Shown here piece after piece: positions 48,301 to 56,527 of a stretch of 64,000 nt of DNA. The stretch covers positions 28,708,222 to 28,772,221 of the forward strand of contig OX365952.1 of assembly GCA_947247005.1 (NCBI GenBank). Direction: 5' to 3'. The translations under genes were made by a program, and so were the position numbers. Source of the stretch: Spisula solida. Its lineage: Eukaryota > Mollusca > Bivalvia > Venerida > Mactridae. The notes under the pieces were generated by a model that saw only the letters and a program-made list of their open reading frames with translations, was not told the DNA's origin and searched no databases. How positions within the stretch are numbered: position 1 is the stretch's first letter; every line of letters begins with the position of its first letter.

Positions 48301-49090
48301 CCAATAACAAAAAAAGTTTTGGCCAAAATCCTCAAACATGGTTTGCCGGTTGGTCAATATTGAAATATCATCCAATCTGTTGCTTTCTTTCGAAAAAATC
48401 GTGTGATGCATTTGGTTTGCATTTGCGTCATTTCATCTTTTTCCAGATAATTGATAAGCCCTATTTGCGGGGGCCAAAGTGACAAGAATAACTTGAAAAT
48501 GTGTGTTCCTTTTCTATTCTCATATTATTTATAAACTTAAGTGCCAAACTAAACAGATCGCATTCTATTATCACAGAGGCTTGATGGAAACACTAACATT
48601 TGTGTGAGATTGGGCGTATCAGCACAAAAAACATCAAATTTTGAAGCAATTTATTGGATTACAATATTACAGATATAACATTATGGTTCATTAAATTCCA
48701 TCAATCCATCTTATTTAATTTGAAAAATATCTACAAGTGAAATTTGTTGACCCTTTTCACATTTTGAGTAGTATACATATACAGATTATTTGAATCCATC
48801 TGTCGCAGAATCATGAGAATACAAGTACTAACCGAAACAGTTAGTTTTTGGAAAAAAACACTAAACTTAATACTTAGTTAATTAAAATTGCATGGTTGTG
48901 TTGTGTAGTATAAGGGATGAAATAATTGCAGGATTGCACTATAGAGATTGATTCTAAAACAGCCCATGGATATAGCAATAATACTTGGATTGCTGTTCCA
49001 ATATTGATGTCAGAATACCCGAACAATGAAGTGACGGTGAACAATCAGACGTATAACAGCGTAGCTTCTATAGGTTCCACTGGCTTACAG
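33263..49090 (+). CDS. Gene 2: secreted, multi-exon extracellular protein (3' end beyond the exons found)
   Basis: Five exons are supported: 33263-33391, 44071-44384, 44547-44690, 48092-48224 and 48932-49090. All have GT-AG borders and all junction phases agree (0, 2, 2, 0), giving about 293 continuous codons. The protein starts with a hydrophobic signal peptide (MLDFKFVVYIIIKCALV), then 'LGGYLKFTVRTDS', a CGPMC pair, and a module with FDGYSWTNLTLQGHALNWNI, 'KRPDTHSPNISPVF', an acidic 'FDIDNDLTTC' and 'GYSNNTWIAVP'. N-glycosylation sequons NLT, NIS, NNT and NQT fit secretion. From memory, uncharacterised large extracellular proteins of bivalves and other invertebrates share this order (signal, GG.., GPCGP.C, W..L.l.G....W.i, RpDT..PN.SP, D.D.D....C). 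No function is known to me. The last exon found ends at a donor in phase 0, so more exons must follow; none was identified before 64000. Confidence 0.82.
33590..33690 (+). repeat. weak third trace of the SINE body
   Basis: 'gctcttgccgaatagactca', 'ttggttctttaacg' and 'gtgcccgatgta' resemble 'gctcttatttcgaatagaca', 'ctggttctttaatg' and 'gtgcccggtgta' in the SINE at 43389-43832. Strongly decayed. Confidence 0.4.
33947..34039. repeat. inverted repeat pair resembling transposon tips
   Basis: 'ggtaactgtatcattgataa' at 33947 pairs with 'ttaacaatgatacagttacacc' ending 34039, across about 35 bp. The same tip occurs alone at 43210-43237, so this looks like two ends of one element family with the interior lost. 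Confidence 0.7.
34132..34174. repeat. small hairpin
   Basis: 'aaaatgataatatgcgag' pairs with 'cgagcattttatcatttt' around 'gctctgt'. The loop style, 'gaggctctgtcgag', is like the other foldback elements here. Confidence 0.7.
34287..35238. mobile_element. non-autonomous DNA element with ~250-bp terminal inverted repeats
   Basis: The tip ACTGAAGGAACGCAATGCA at 34287 is mirrored by TGCGTTGCGTTCCTTCAGT ending 35238. Inverted similarity continues inward through 'gtcttccaaaatggaatcc', 'agcgatcaaatt' and 'agtacatcgtcggtgccatt' to about 34540 and 34988. Both flanks are AT-rich (tatataat / atatataat), a likely target duplication. The interior is ~450 bp with no coding frame of note. Confidence 0.8.
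35262..35850 (-). mobile_element. internally deleted mariner copy
   Basis: The 3' tip cgagggtcattcaataaatt at 35265 is followed by about 170 bp matching the reverse complement of 27580-27750, then the junction 'gtctaagttaagga', then the transposase N-terminus. The 27-kb copy shows the same 'tccttaacttagac' junction, so both descend from one deleted parent that lacked the catalytic region. The 5' tip is missing; the flank has a half copy of hairpin H1. Confidence 0.75.
35535..35744 (-). pseudogene. mariner transposase N-terminal remnant
   Basis: It reads MSISLRKEIHTTIELCIGLG followed by KTQQTHN and 'ERKENIQHVVV', like the first HTH of mariner transposases ('...IKFCvkLGKsatET...'). It ends within 70 codons and lacks any catalytic residue. 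Confidence 0.65.
35866..35925 (-). repeat. half copy of hairpin element H1
   Basis: 'gtgccgtggatgaaaaagtt', 'tatctggcaaggcggaggaa' and 'tttatcgggtgagccgt' match the reverse complement of the right arm of 2518-2658. The partner arm is absent. Confidence 0.8.
36031..36280 (-). pseudogene. LINE protein, region after the RT palm (same copy as 37900 and 40358?)
   Basis: The minus strand reads LMQLFESLVTSTITHGYEIW, then GFSKSKLLENLHTKFCKVIL and GVRQNA, which matches the 'LFdslv.siLnYgsEiWGf...iE..hlkFCK.lLgvk' block of molluscan LINEs. Order and strand fit one LINE copy running from about 40860 down to 36031. Confidence 0.75.
36352..36768 (-). mobile_element. tRNA-derived SINE, copy 1
   Basis: The minus strand starts with a tRNA-like head at about 36690-36764. 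Box A is TAGCTCAGTGGTAACGC (36738-36754), a CTGTCAA anticodon loop (GTC, Asp-like) has stem CTGGG/TCCAG, and box B is GGTTCAATCC (36701-36710). The body runs to 'ggcgctatataaatctggta' at the left end. A second full copy lies at 43389-43832 in the same orientation. The head is too mismatched in the T and acceptor stems to be a working tRNA. Confidence 0.82.
37900..38216 (-). pseudogene. LINE reverse transcriptase core remnant
   Basis: The minus strand reads KKGRKDEAISYRGITLSTLF, then 'LFTTVLNHRVSKWCEDN', 'PAVQFGFRPGRSTIGAVFIL' and, after a stop, 'TFVDLKQCFDTI'. These are RT motifs 2a and A (FvDl..cFDt). It joins in order to the segment at 40358-40860. Confidence 0.78.
38513..39963. mobile_element. 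foldback element with ~480-bp arms inserted in a LINE
   Basis: The left arm 38513-38997 and right arm 39493-39963 are inverted copies. Landmarks in order are 'cacgcatgttaattaaatgt', 'acactctatattaacg', 'ggccgattaacaatgttacc', 'gcgttaagcgtaaaacgc', 'taccctgctttatgtaagac', 'acggcgacgagtaagaatcc', 'ttttcgatcgattttgttca' and 'gagttgtcgaccgcc'. The ~495-bp spacer has no coding frame. The arms differ by scattered substitutions and small indels, so it is not recent. Confidence 0.85.
40358..40860 (-). pseudogene. LINE protein, linker and first RT motifs
   Basis: The minus strand reads 'KRAREFETLKKRQPKDYW' then, in another frame, 'ESITLEEVKKANRFLKRNKA', 'SGEDKLLNEYFIEASDIL' and 'GIYPDNWTRGISIPIF'. 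This is the 'eev..aI..LK.nKa.G.D.i.nE.......p..W..giI.PIfKKG' block at the start of RT. The following KKG text resumes at 38216, so about 2.1 kb was inserted between. Confidence 0.82.
40915..42000 (+). repeat. ~147-bp tandem repeat, 7 copies, of a type common in bivalves
   Basis: Units contain 'aatctttatgaaacttagtc', 'acaatgtttgtctctatgaa', 'aggtcaagttcgtaactggg' and 'taggtcaccaggtcacat'. The block opens with a gcgtcgt-rich lead (40920-40950) and closes with 'agggccatttgccctcatg', the usual head and tail of this repeat in bivalve genomes. Confidence 0.88.
42805..42963 (+). repeat. 22-bp tandem repeat, ~7 copies
   Basis: The unit 'gaaagtacgatagtgaaaag' + 'tc' has variants gctacgatgatg and gtacggtgatg. 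Confidence 0.88.
43210..43237. repeat. solo transposon-like tip
   Basis: Matches one arm of 33947-34039: 'caatgatacagttacc', preceded by 'tttactctt'. Confidence 0.6.
43389..43832 (-). mobile_element. tRNA-derived SINE, copy 2
   Basis: Full-length relative of 36352-36768. The tRNA-like head is at 43768-43832 on the minus strand, with box A TAGCTCAGTGATAACGC and box B near 43775. The body keeps 'gcctagctcttatttcgaat' and 'agacagtctggttctttaat'. Confidence 0.82.
43876..43955. repeat. foldback hairpin element H6
   Basis: 'cacatttaagcaccattgat' + 'atggcaag' pairs with 'cttgccatatgattggtgct' + 'ttaaaatgtg'. It ends 115 bp before exon 2 of gene 2. Confidence 0.85.
44071..44384 (+). CDS. Gene 2 exon 2
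   Basis: The acceptor 'ttatatttacag' ends at 44070 and the frame begins AHVDLTTRWVLKTGPCGPMC. The donor AG|gtagat at 44385 leaves phase 2. Joined to exon 1 it reads TVRTDSAGKHQAHVDLTTRW. The C-terminal half, 'VKATMSEVVSAVGEDWEEEL', is helical and acidic. Confidence 0.83.
44547..44690 (+). CDS. Gene 2 exon 3
   Basis: The acceptor 'ttattggtag' ends at 44546. AG from exon 2 plus A gives Arg, then FDGYSWTNLTLQGHALNWNI and 'RPDTHSPNISPVFMSKRIY'. The donor ACAG|gtatag is in phase 2. The intron before it is only 162 bp. Confidence 0.85.
44691..48091 (+). other. Gene 2 intron 3, mostly minisatellite
   Basis: About 2.95 kb of this 3.4-kb intron is the 47-bp array at 45040-47985. The rest is AT-rich spacer with no gene. 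Confidence 0.8.
45040..47985. repeat. 47-bp minisatellite array, ~63 copies
   Basis: The unit is 'gaccgtagttagtgtagatg' + 'gtaacttgctccgcaagtgg' + 'aggacat'. The rare variant 'atggaaacttgctccacgtg' lies at 46121 and again at 47014, an offset of 893 bp = 19 x 47, with the same neighbours, so a 19-unit block was duplicated. The left third is more diverged than the right. Confidence 0.95.
48092..48224 (+). CDS. Gene 2 exon 4
   Basis: The acceptor 'cttgtgtttacag' ends at 48091. AG+A gives Arg, then TKLEHKAVLKIVSFDIDNDL and 'TTCHGDFGV...GQVPGLIVNQ'. The donor CCAG|gttatg at 48225 is in phase 0. Confidence 0.85.
48225..48931 (+). other. Gene 2 intron 4
   Basis: AT-rich intron of 707 bp; no feature is recognised. 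Confidence 0.7.
48932..49090 (+). CDS. Gene 2 exon 5
   Basis: The acceptor 'ataattgcag' ends at 48931. The exon reads DCTIEIDSKTAHGYSNNTWI and on to SVASIGSTGLQ, 53 codons. The donor ACAG|gtgaga at 49091 is strong and in phase 0. Confidence 0.85.
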
Positions 49091-49398
49091 GTGAGACTAT
49101 TAGGTATAAATCGAAAAAATTTAGAATTATTATGTAGCGTAGAGAAGAGGTATTTAATTGGTTATCTCTGCCCTTTTCTCCAATCAAAAACTAATATAAT
49201 GTCATGATATTGCAATGTTTGTATACAAGTGACATACCTGAATAATCGGCCTATACCCATACTTATATAGTTCAATTTTGACCCGTGAGCCATGACCTAT
49301 CCGACGAGTCCATTTGAGCGGGTAGCCTGTGATTTATTACGTTCAGTTATCATGATTTAAAGATATGATACTTACTGATGTCTATAAATGGTCGATTG

Positions 49399-49469
49399 AC
49401 CGTTTAGCGCAGTTAGCAACGAGCAGGAACTCAAACCAGAAATTCGGTGGTTCGAAACCCAAAACTGGT
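49399..49469 (+). repeat. tRNA-like sequence, probably a SINE head or tRNA pseudogene
   Basis: Box A-like TAGCGCAGTTAGCA (49405-49418) and a perfect box B GGTTCGAAACC (49449-49459) sit at tRNA spacing. The ends ACCGTTT and AACTGGT can pair at six of seven positions, with one wobble. The T stem is poor, so a functional tRNA is unlikely. Confidence 0.5.
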
Positions 49470-49945
49470 ATTTTTTAAATTCATGATTTCGTGTTATTTA
49501 ATTTTTATTACATGTATTCATAAAATATCTTGATTTTTCTGCTTTTGTTCCAATACGAAACATTGTATTTATTTGAAAAAATACTTGGGGTTGGAGCGCT
49601 GTTCAGTGATGGCTATACAGTAGTGCTGCACAACATCTTTTAACTTTAACAGAAGATATGTTGACGACTGTAAGCGCTGAACTTCGCTTCAACACACAAA
49701 ACAACGGAATCTTCGTCCATTTCTTTCTCACAGACAAACACAATTCATAGACATTTAGTTCCTTGTGTAATACGAACTTACTGACAACGTATTTGTTTGG
49801 ATGTAGCCGCCTTTTCTTTCTATATTATTACCGTGACAAATAGTCAAATACGGGTATTCATGTATACTTTAGTATTACAAGAGTTTTGTGCACAAGTATT
49901 GTGCATTAAAAATGTCATTTAAATAAATTTGAAAAAAACAACAAC

Positions 49946-50020
49946 AATGGGATTCGAACTTGTACACGCCTGAAAAAAGTTTTAATGCCAAACGCTTTAC
50001 TGTCACGACCATTCAGACAC
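49946..50020 (-). repeat. decayed tRNA-like sequence
   Basis: On the minus strand a box B-like AGTTCGAATCCC follows a Leu/Ser-tRNA-like 'tgaatggtcgtgacagtaaa' start. Too diverged for a tRNA gene. Confidence 0.35.
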
Positions 50021-50309
50021 ACGAAAATATTCCTCTTATTTGTTATAAATAATAATAATAATAAGTCAACCCCATACTCACTGTGGGGAACCCACGTGAC
50101 CAGATGCTAATGTTCGGAGCCAATTTTGTAAACAAACCGCCTTGATTCAGGTAACATTTTTGCTTGTAACTTTCTTAATAATTGATCGATCTGGATGAAA
50201 TATAGACGAGCGCCGTCTCCTTTCAAAAGCAAATCATCGACGCTCTTACCTGGGTGACAAAATTGTGTACTTTTTGTTATTTGGGCAACGGCGCATTTCG
50301 TAAACCGCA

Positions 50310-50586
50310 ATCTGCTATGCTACGGTTCGGAGCAATTCACTAAAACATGTCCTTAACAAATTACAGCTTCATTAAAAGTTACAATTTAATAGCGATAATG
50401 TGGGTCGCAAAATTTAAGATCGACAAGCAAAATATTTCTGATAAATATGAGCAACAGACAAAATGAGACGACATAAACAAAAATGCTACAGTTCGGAGCA
50501 AAAATGAAAATGCTACAGTCCGGAGCTATTTTCATAAAATGCTACGGTTCGGAGCTATTTCAGAAAATGCTACGGCTCAGAGCTAA
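50310..50586 (-). repeat. subterminal repeats of the 3.2-kb element, left arm
   Basis: The word 'gctccgaaccgtagcat' and variants occur about six times: near 50315-50340 once, then clustered at 50490-50586 spaced about 30 bp apart. The left cluster has one unit more than the right arm (50557-50586). Such clusters are typical transposase-binding sites. Confidence 0.8.
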
Positions 50587-51234
50587 GACTATGTGCTATA
50601 TGCCTTTTTGAATATCAACACTATTAAGATCTTCAACCAAGTATGAATATTCAATTTTTTAACAGTTTCGCGGAACACAAAAATAATAACACACACATGT
50701 CGATGCCGGACACCCCTTATAAAATGTATTCGTGTAGGCATCTTCCGCACCATTTTGTCATGTGGTGACAAATTTAGAGGCACAAAAACAACGCGTTTCT
50801 TGGAGTTTGAACTATACCTCAGTACATCTAGAAACGCAACAATTTTATCCTCGATATTTTTTCTGTTATTGTAAATACATCTGTTCTGTTCTGTAAATTC
50901 CGTTTTCCAGAGGCGTCTAATCATTTGTAAAGTGCGCCTAGGATAAGGAAAGGTGATGAAATGTTGTACATTCCACAAAAGGTGGATTTTTCAGATGTGT
51001 ACGATTTATCACTGATATTTTAGTACAATACTGACCTTATCTTTTTACTTTAGTAATTTGTAAAGCTAATTGTGCAACAGTTGACCAAACCGATTTATAT
51101 TTGTAAATATCACATTATCCTGGGCGCACTATAATGGAAAGAAAATCACAACAGACGAGTCACGTGTTTCGGAATAAACATGCCATGATTGTCCAAACAT
51201 GTGCATATTCACACCTTTGGGACGTTTGTACAAA

Positions 51235-51535
51235 GAAGCACGGTGACCTATCTTTTTTTCTTAATATTCTAATAGAGTACACTTTCATTAACATTATTTG
51301 GAAAAAATAAAAAAAATTCTTGGACCAGATTTTTTATTGGCCTCTAGAGTACTATTTTGCGCCATTTTCATGCCGTTTTCTTTGAAAAGGGAGACACTTC
51401 TGGTTAAATAGCAAAAAAAGAAAGACGGTGACCTATGTTTTTTTCTAATTATTCTGATGGATCACACTTTCATCAACATCATTTGCAAAAATAAAAAAAA
51501 TTCTTGGACCAGATATTTTTTAATTAGTTAATTTT
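51235..51535 (+). repeat. imperfect ~185-bp duplication inside the 3.2-kb element
   Basis: 'cggtgacctat', 'ttattctaatagag', 'cacttt cattaacat' and 'aaaattcttggaccagat' occur at about 51240-51330 and again at 51425-51515. 'cggtgacc' recurs near 51790. Confidence 0.7.
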
Positions 51536-51899
51536 CGAGCTTTAATTTTGGGCAAATTTTGAAAATTCATTTGTTGTCAAAAATGTGTGAATGTTATTAA
51601 AGATTCAAAATGTGCATATGTATATTTAAGTAGTACATGTATGTATGTTTTTGTACATCTGAACAAAAAAATATCTAATGAAAAAAAAATAGATTTTTAT
51701 TAAAAAATAAAAAATAAATGAAAATTCATGATTTTTGTCATTTTTATAGAAAAGTGATGTTGCAAAATCTCATTTTCTGAGAAACGAGTTCGGTGACCCC
51801 TGTTTCGCTTTAGCTTATTGTTTTCAGAATAAGATTTCGAATACAATAAAGTGAGTTTAAAAAAACTTTAAAAAAAAATATAGACAATGTCTTGAGTCA

Positions 51900-52085
51900 C
51901 GCTACTGGCACACTGACACCTTTCGCGACCGTCCCTGTTCAGGTCACCCACGTTTAAAAACTGCCCGACAGGACCAGTAACACCGCGTGAACATCCTCCG
52001 AAACAGGTTCACAACTGCTTCAGACATTGCGAGACAACATGTTGGTCGTCATGGGAAAGTAATCGATCCACCATTAATCGATAAT
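51900..52085 (+). pseudogene. Tc1-like transposase DNA-binding domain remnant
   Basis: One frame reads RYWHTDTFRDRPCSGHPRLK, TARQDQ, a TAA stop, then HRVNILRNRFTTASDIARQH and VGRHGK. This is the GRPR-type AT-hook and second HTH of Tc1 transposases ('DRPRSGRPRvTT.rQDR.i...hlrnRF.tA...a'). Only about 60 codons remain. Confidence 0.8.
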
Positions 52086-52831
52086 TTGCATATTCACTTA
52101 GAACGACCATTCTGAAAAATAAGGATTTTTTTTGGTTGAGGTTAAAGTTGTTAGTAGACTCAGTGTTGCGTTTCTAGATGCACTCAGTATATATTTGGTG
52201 GAGCATACATGTATGTTACAAGATTCACAAACTTTAACGTGTGAAACTATTGGTCACACACAACATGTTTAAAACGAACAGTGCTAGTTGTCTTGGTAAA
52301 ATATTTATATTAGTATTTTAAATATAATTATTATCAATTCAATATACATGTAATTTTTCTGAAAATATTTAACCTTTACATCATATTGTGTATGCATATC
52401 GGACCCCTCTGTGCTGGCACTGGCCACTTTTGTGCAAAACGATGGTTTAACAGTCGACTCTGAATCAGAGATGTTAGAAAACGTTTTGTCCGAATCATAG
52501 TTTTTTGCTTTCAGCTGTATTGATCACGATTTGACGCAGGGTTTTGTTGTTCTATTAATTTTGTTTCATTGGCTGACACAAGTTCAAACTAAGATTGAAT
52601 GTAGGCCGTGCTACTTTCTCGGATGAACATCGGGTCGTGTTTACGAAGCTTGGAGATGTGTCGTTGTGTGTACATGGTTCTGTTAAAATGTGTTCGGCTG
52701 TCATGTTATATTCCTTCTCATTCATTCCCATACCTTGATATAACATCATATTATACTCTATATAGCATGTGACACTTGTCAGACTGCATAGAGCCCTGCT
52801 TCTTGTCCTACATATGGTATACTTTGAAACT

Positions 52832-53070
52832 TAGCTCCGAACCGTAGCATTTTATGAAAATAGCTCCGGACTGTAGCATTTTCATTTTTGCTCCGAACTG
52901 TAGCATTTTTGTTTATGTCGTCTCATTTTGTCTGTTGCTCATATTTATCAGAAATATTTTGCTTGTCGATCTTAAATTTTGCGACCCACATTATCGCTAT
53001 TAAATTATAACTTTTAATGAAGCTGTAATGTGTTAAGGACATGTTTTAGTGAATTGCTCCGAACCGTAGC
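52832..53070 (+). repeat. subterminal repeats of the 3.2-kb element, right arm
   Basis: 'gctccgaaccgtagcat' words at about 52833, 52863 and 52890, then singly near 53057, mirror the left arm. Confidence 0.8.
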
Positions 53071-53315
53071 ATAGCAGATTGCGGTTTACGAAATGCGCCG
53101 TTGCCCAAATAACAAAAAGTACACAATTTTGTCACCCAGGTAAGAGCGTCGATAATTTGCTTTTGAAAGGAGACGGCGCTCGTCTATATTTCATCCAGAT
53201 CGACCAATTATTAAGAAAGTTACAAGCAAGAATGTTACCTGAATCGAGGCGGTTTGTTTACAAAATTGGCTCCGAACATTAGCATCTGGTCACGTGGGTT
53301 CCCCACAGTGATACT

Positions 53316-54527
53316 AACCTTTATCGAAGGATGGATTAAATCTTAAAAGTGCAGTCACGGCTCAATGCTCGAAATCGAACTTTAGTTTACCCTACTTCTT
53401 TGTCCAATCAAAATTTGTGCAATGGACACAATATCTAGTACGTGGTTCATGAAGTAAATCCATTTATTAGGACCATTTTGCTGTGTCCATATATGGAAAA
53501 CTAGACCCGCCTTACCTCTAAATTGTACAGTTATTCCTATATCAGCAATTACCAGCTTATATACGAGGGGTGATCAACAAATACAAGGAAAAAAACTCTA
53601 ATTTCTTTATTTGTCATTGTAAGTGAATGAAATTTTCTATACATGAAGATAGATGTATTTCAAGTTGATTCACCGCTGATCATCAATGTTAACCAAAGTC
53701 GGAACGAATGCGGTTTCCTATATTTTTTGACATTATGCGGCCCAAATTTTCATATTTTCCAACGTTGGACGTAGCAAACGATGACGTATCATTTGTGCGT
53801 TTGTAATTTTTTAAAGGATGGGTTATGAATACTACATTCGTGATTTCAAAAACAAGTTTTAATGTCACAATTCCGTTTTAGAACTATTTGCTTCAAAGTC
53901 GTCAGAAAATGAGTGCGATACAGAAATCGGCGATGAAGTGTGGTTGTGATTGAAACGCCATAACATACTAATGGCAGTATTGCACAAAGCAAGAACAACC
54001 GGGGTATGTAATAGCAAACAAAACAGGTGTATGTTTGGTATATTTATGCTATCATATGTAGCCGTGTGAAATCAATGCCGACATGCAAATAGGCTATACG
54101 ACGTCAATAACAAATTACGTCATCAATACTAATGATCGCCAGTAGCTAATTCTTATAATTTACATGTAAGTTGTAAAGGAAAAAATGAGTTTCGGTTTAC
54201 AAGTCTATGAAGTGTATCTGGTTGTACAGCTGTTTTTTAAAGTTACAGTTTCTATGTTGTTTCGACCAAATTTTACCTCGAGTTTAATGTTTTATAGCTA
54301 TGTACTTTGTGTATTTGTAATACCTCAATCTTTTATACGACCAATTATTTTAAGTGTTGGTCACGTTATAAAGATTTTAAAGCATATTCCCGCGTATTTG
54401 TTGATCATCCCTCGTACATACAATCTTGCCTTATTTTACCATCATTACTCCATTAATGGGCATGCTATTGTTTGCAAACAAAAGCATTGGAAATGACACC
54501 AAAAAGTGGGCGGGTAAACTATAAGCC
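53316..54527. other. no gene seen; one mariner-like tip
   Basis: 'tacgaggggtgatcaacaaa' at about 53561 resembles a mariner tip; no partner or transposase text was found. A 103-codon open frame at 54185-54496 is rich in aromatic and hydrophobic residues of the sort AT-rich DNA produces, with no motif. Confidence 0.4.
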
Positions 54528-54629
54528 GGTTATAGATCACATATTAGAATAATAAACGAATTAAGTACGGCGTTCGCTTCGCTCACTTGTACTTAATTCG
54601 TTTATTATTCTAATATATGATCGATAACC
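54528..54629. repeat. foldback hairpin element H4
   Basis: 'attagaataataaacgaatt' + 'aagtac' pairs with 'gtacttaattcgtttattat' + 'tctaat'. The loop is 'ggcgttcgcttcgctcactt'. The ~42-bp arms are nearly perfect. Confidence 0.9.
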
Positions 54630-54944
54630 TATACATATTGATTGTATTCAATGAAACTGTTATTACTGTCGCGCTACAATGAACTTTAAAAAACAGATGC
54701 CCCACTTATACCTATTTGAAGAGGTGAAGATCCAATATTGTCATGCTCATACGATATAAATGAAACATCTTTATTGAACGATGTACATTAACGTGTCCGG
54801 TAACATATACACCAATTATGGTTAGAACAGAAACAAGCAATTTTATAGGGTATGGTGTTTTGAAACATTCCCATAAAATCTCACCGAAGGTTGGCACAGC
54901 ATACATATACCGTTTCTGTGAAGACGATCCGTATTTTATAAAAA

Positions 54945-55130
54945 GCTGAAAGCCCCAGCCGAATAACCCAATTTCAACAAGCCTAAGCTGAATGGCCCAG
55001 TCTCAACAAGCCGTGCGCAACAACAGGACGGCATAGCTCCTACAACCTGTATGCATCCAGCCGAATGATCCACTTTAAACAATTAGTATGCCCAAGCTGA
55101 ATAACGACGTTTCTACAGCCAAAAAAGCCG
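54945..55130 (+). repeat. degenerate ~30-bp tandem repeat
   Basis: Variants of 'agccgaataacccaatttca' + 'acaagcc' recur about five times with decay. No gene is seen from here to 56160. A small hairpin, 'cccggtccg' / 'cggaccgg', lies near 55901-55937. Confidence 0.5.
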
Positions 55131-56166
55131 AAACACCTAGTTTTAGCTGTCTGAAGTCTTATAAAATTAAGAATAACAGTTAATGGTAAATCCCTGCAGC
55201 AGCACAAATAATTTATCGATGCTAATAAACAAAAATGATATAAATAATTCGATAGTGGATGAAAAGGTGCAAGGAAATGAAAAAAATACTAAAAAACAAA
55301 AAACATCAAAAACTCTACAGCGAACGATATTGGAGATATCAGGAAACATCAAAAGGTAGCGTTAGAAGTGCCGTTAAATGTACTATGTTCATGTGGTTCC
55401 AAAACATATTTGAACAAAATGTTAGCTACACCTCTCACTATGCGTTAATATCAGGAACATGGTGTTTGAGTCAAGAATCAAATACAACCATAAACACACC
55501 ATTTGGTGCCTTAAGAATAAGATTGTAAAGTATATAACACCAGAAGTCTAACAATCCTGTACCAATAGACTTTGGAACCTTGAAGATATTGCAGCGTTGA
55601 TAACAGAGGAGAAATGCAATACCCTAAATTTGATTATTCGGTCTTAAAAGCAAAATAACATGCGCCTACAATATTGTTGATTTTGATTCTAACTCTAACA
55701 AATACAATTAACAGATTAAAAACGCATCACTTGGTGAAAGTATAAGTATACGAGGGACTTTGTGTAAATAAACCCCAGTCTATACGCAGTGAGTAACACA
55801 AAGTACATGCCATTAATACACTTGTTACTATATATAGTAACACAAATAAGCCTATTTGCGGCTGAATATGGCCATCACGTGATTGATTATCGGCTATCCG
55901 CCCGGTCCGCAAACTCATAATCATAATCGGACCGGTTGAACGAGCGCACGTTACGTTATCCATGTAAACATGACGTCACGTTGGAGCCAAAATGGCGTTA
56001 CGTTGCTCATATGCCAGATTTCTTTGCCAATTTTATTCACACTAAGTGCATTTTATTGGTACAAACTTAGTGTATATCTACATCAGTAATATTTACGTTA
56101 TTTGTTCTTCATAGATATTCTGAAATCGAACAATTGTATTAAAGACTTTAATACACTTCAGAGCCT

Positions 56167-56269
56167 GGCCGGAAGTTGATAATCCGCCCGGTATGAATAA
56201 TCACTCTCGGGCTGAAGCCCTCGAGGTGATTATTCATTTTCCGGGCGGATTATCGCCTTCCTGCCCGGC
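56167..56269. repeat. foldback hairpin element H5
   Basis: 'ggaagttgataatccgcccg' + 'gtatgaataatcac' pairs with 'gtgattattcattttccggg' + 'cggattatcgccttcc'. The loop is 'tctcgggctgaagccctcga', similar to that of 5347-5470. Confidence 0.88.
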
Positions 56270-56527
56270 TGTGTCGTGTATTAACCTCTAATTATCACGA
56301 GTTTGAGATAAATTGTAATATGATTAAGAGTGACTCGTGTAGATGAAAGTTACAATTTCAATAGTGATGATAGGAGCCCGCTGCATCGATGTATACATGG
56401 CAACTCCTCTACAATGATAACACAACAGTATAACAAGCATGTCCCCACTCTTCAAGCAATACTTGATGTAAATTGTTAGTGACACAAAACGACCGAGTTC
56501 CAGATATGTTCTATGTGTGAACCTACG

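Larger units (their letters stand above)
50079..53310. mobile_element. 3.2-kb DNA transposon with ~479-bp TIRs, CACTGTG tips and 5-bp TSD
   Basis: The left end CACTGTGGGGAACCCACGTG (50079) is mirrored by CACGTGGGTTCCCCACAGTG ending 53310. ATACT lies immediately outside both ends (50074-50078 and 53311-53315), a perfect 5-bp target-site duplication. The arms 50079-50557 and 52832-53310 are nearly identical. A CACWRTG tip with 5-bp TSD fits the Transib superfamily, whose tips resemble the RSS heptamer; CACTA elements also start CACTG but usually make 2-3-bp TSDs. No transposase frame is seen. The interior holds a Tc1 remnant and repeated AT-rich text, so the copy is non-autonomous. Confidence 0.88.

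Noticed and set aside
8658..49090. Genes 1 and 2 as one very long gene
   Set aside because: Exon 33263-33391 begins with a start codon, a signal peptide and an upstream TATA box, which fits a separate transcription unit.
49399..49469. Functional tRNA gene
   Set aside because: Box A and B are good, but the T stem and acceptor stem have mismatches and there is no clear anticodon arm; treated as tRNA-derived.
50589..50978. 129-codon minus-strand frame inside the 3.2-kb element, as a transposase candidate
   Set aside because: No catalytic motif or zinc-finger pattern, and it is too short for Transib or CACTA transposase.
50107..53282. Two nearly identical 67-codon frames (MRFTKCAVAQITKS...) facing each other
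   Set aside because: They lie inside the two inverted-repeat arms, so their similarity follows from the TIR; no codon-level constraint can be judged.
54185..54496. 103-codon open frame with hydrophobic stretches (possible membrane protein)
   Set aside because: AT-rich DNA gives Phe/Ile/Leu/Tyr-rich frames by chance; no motif, splice context or second copy supports it.
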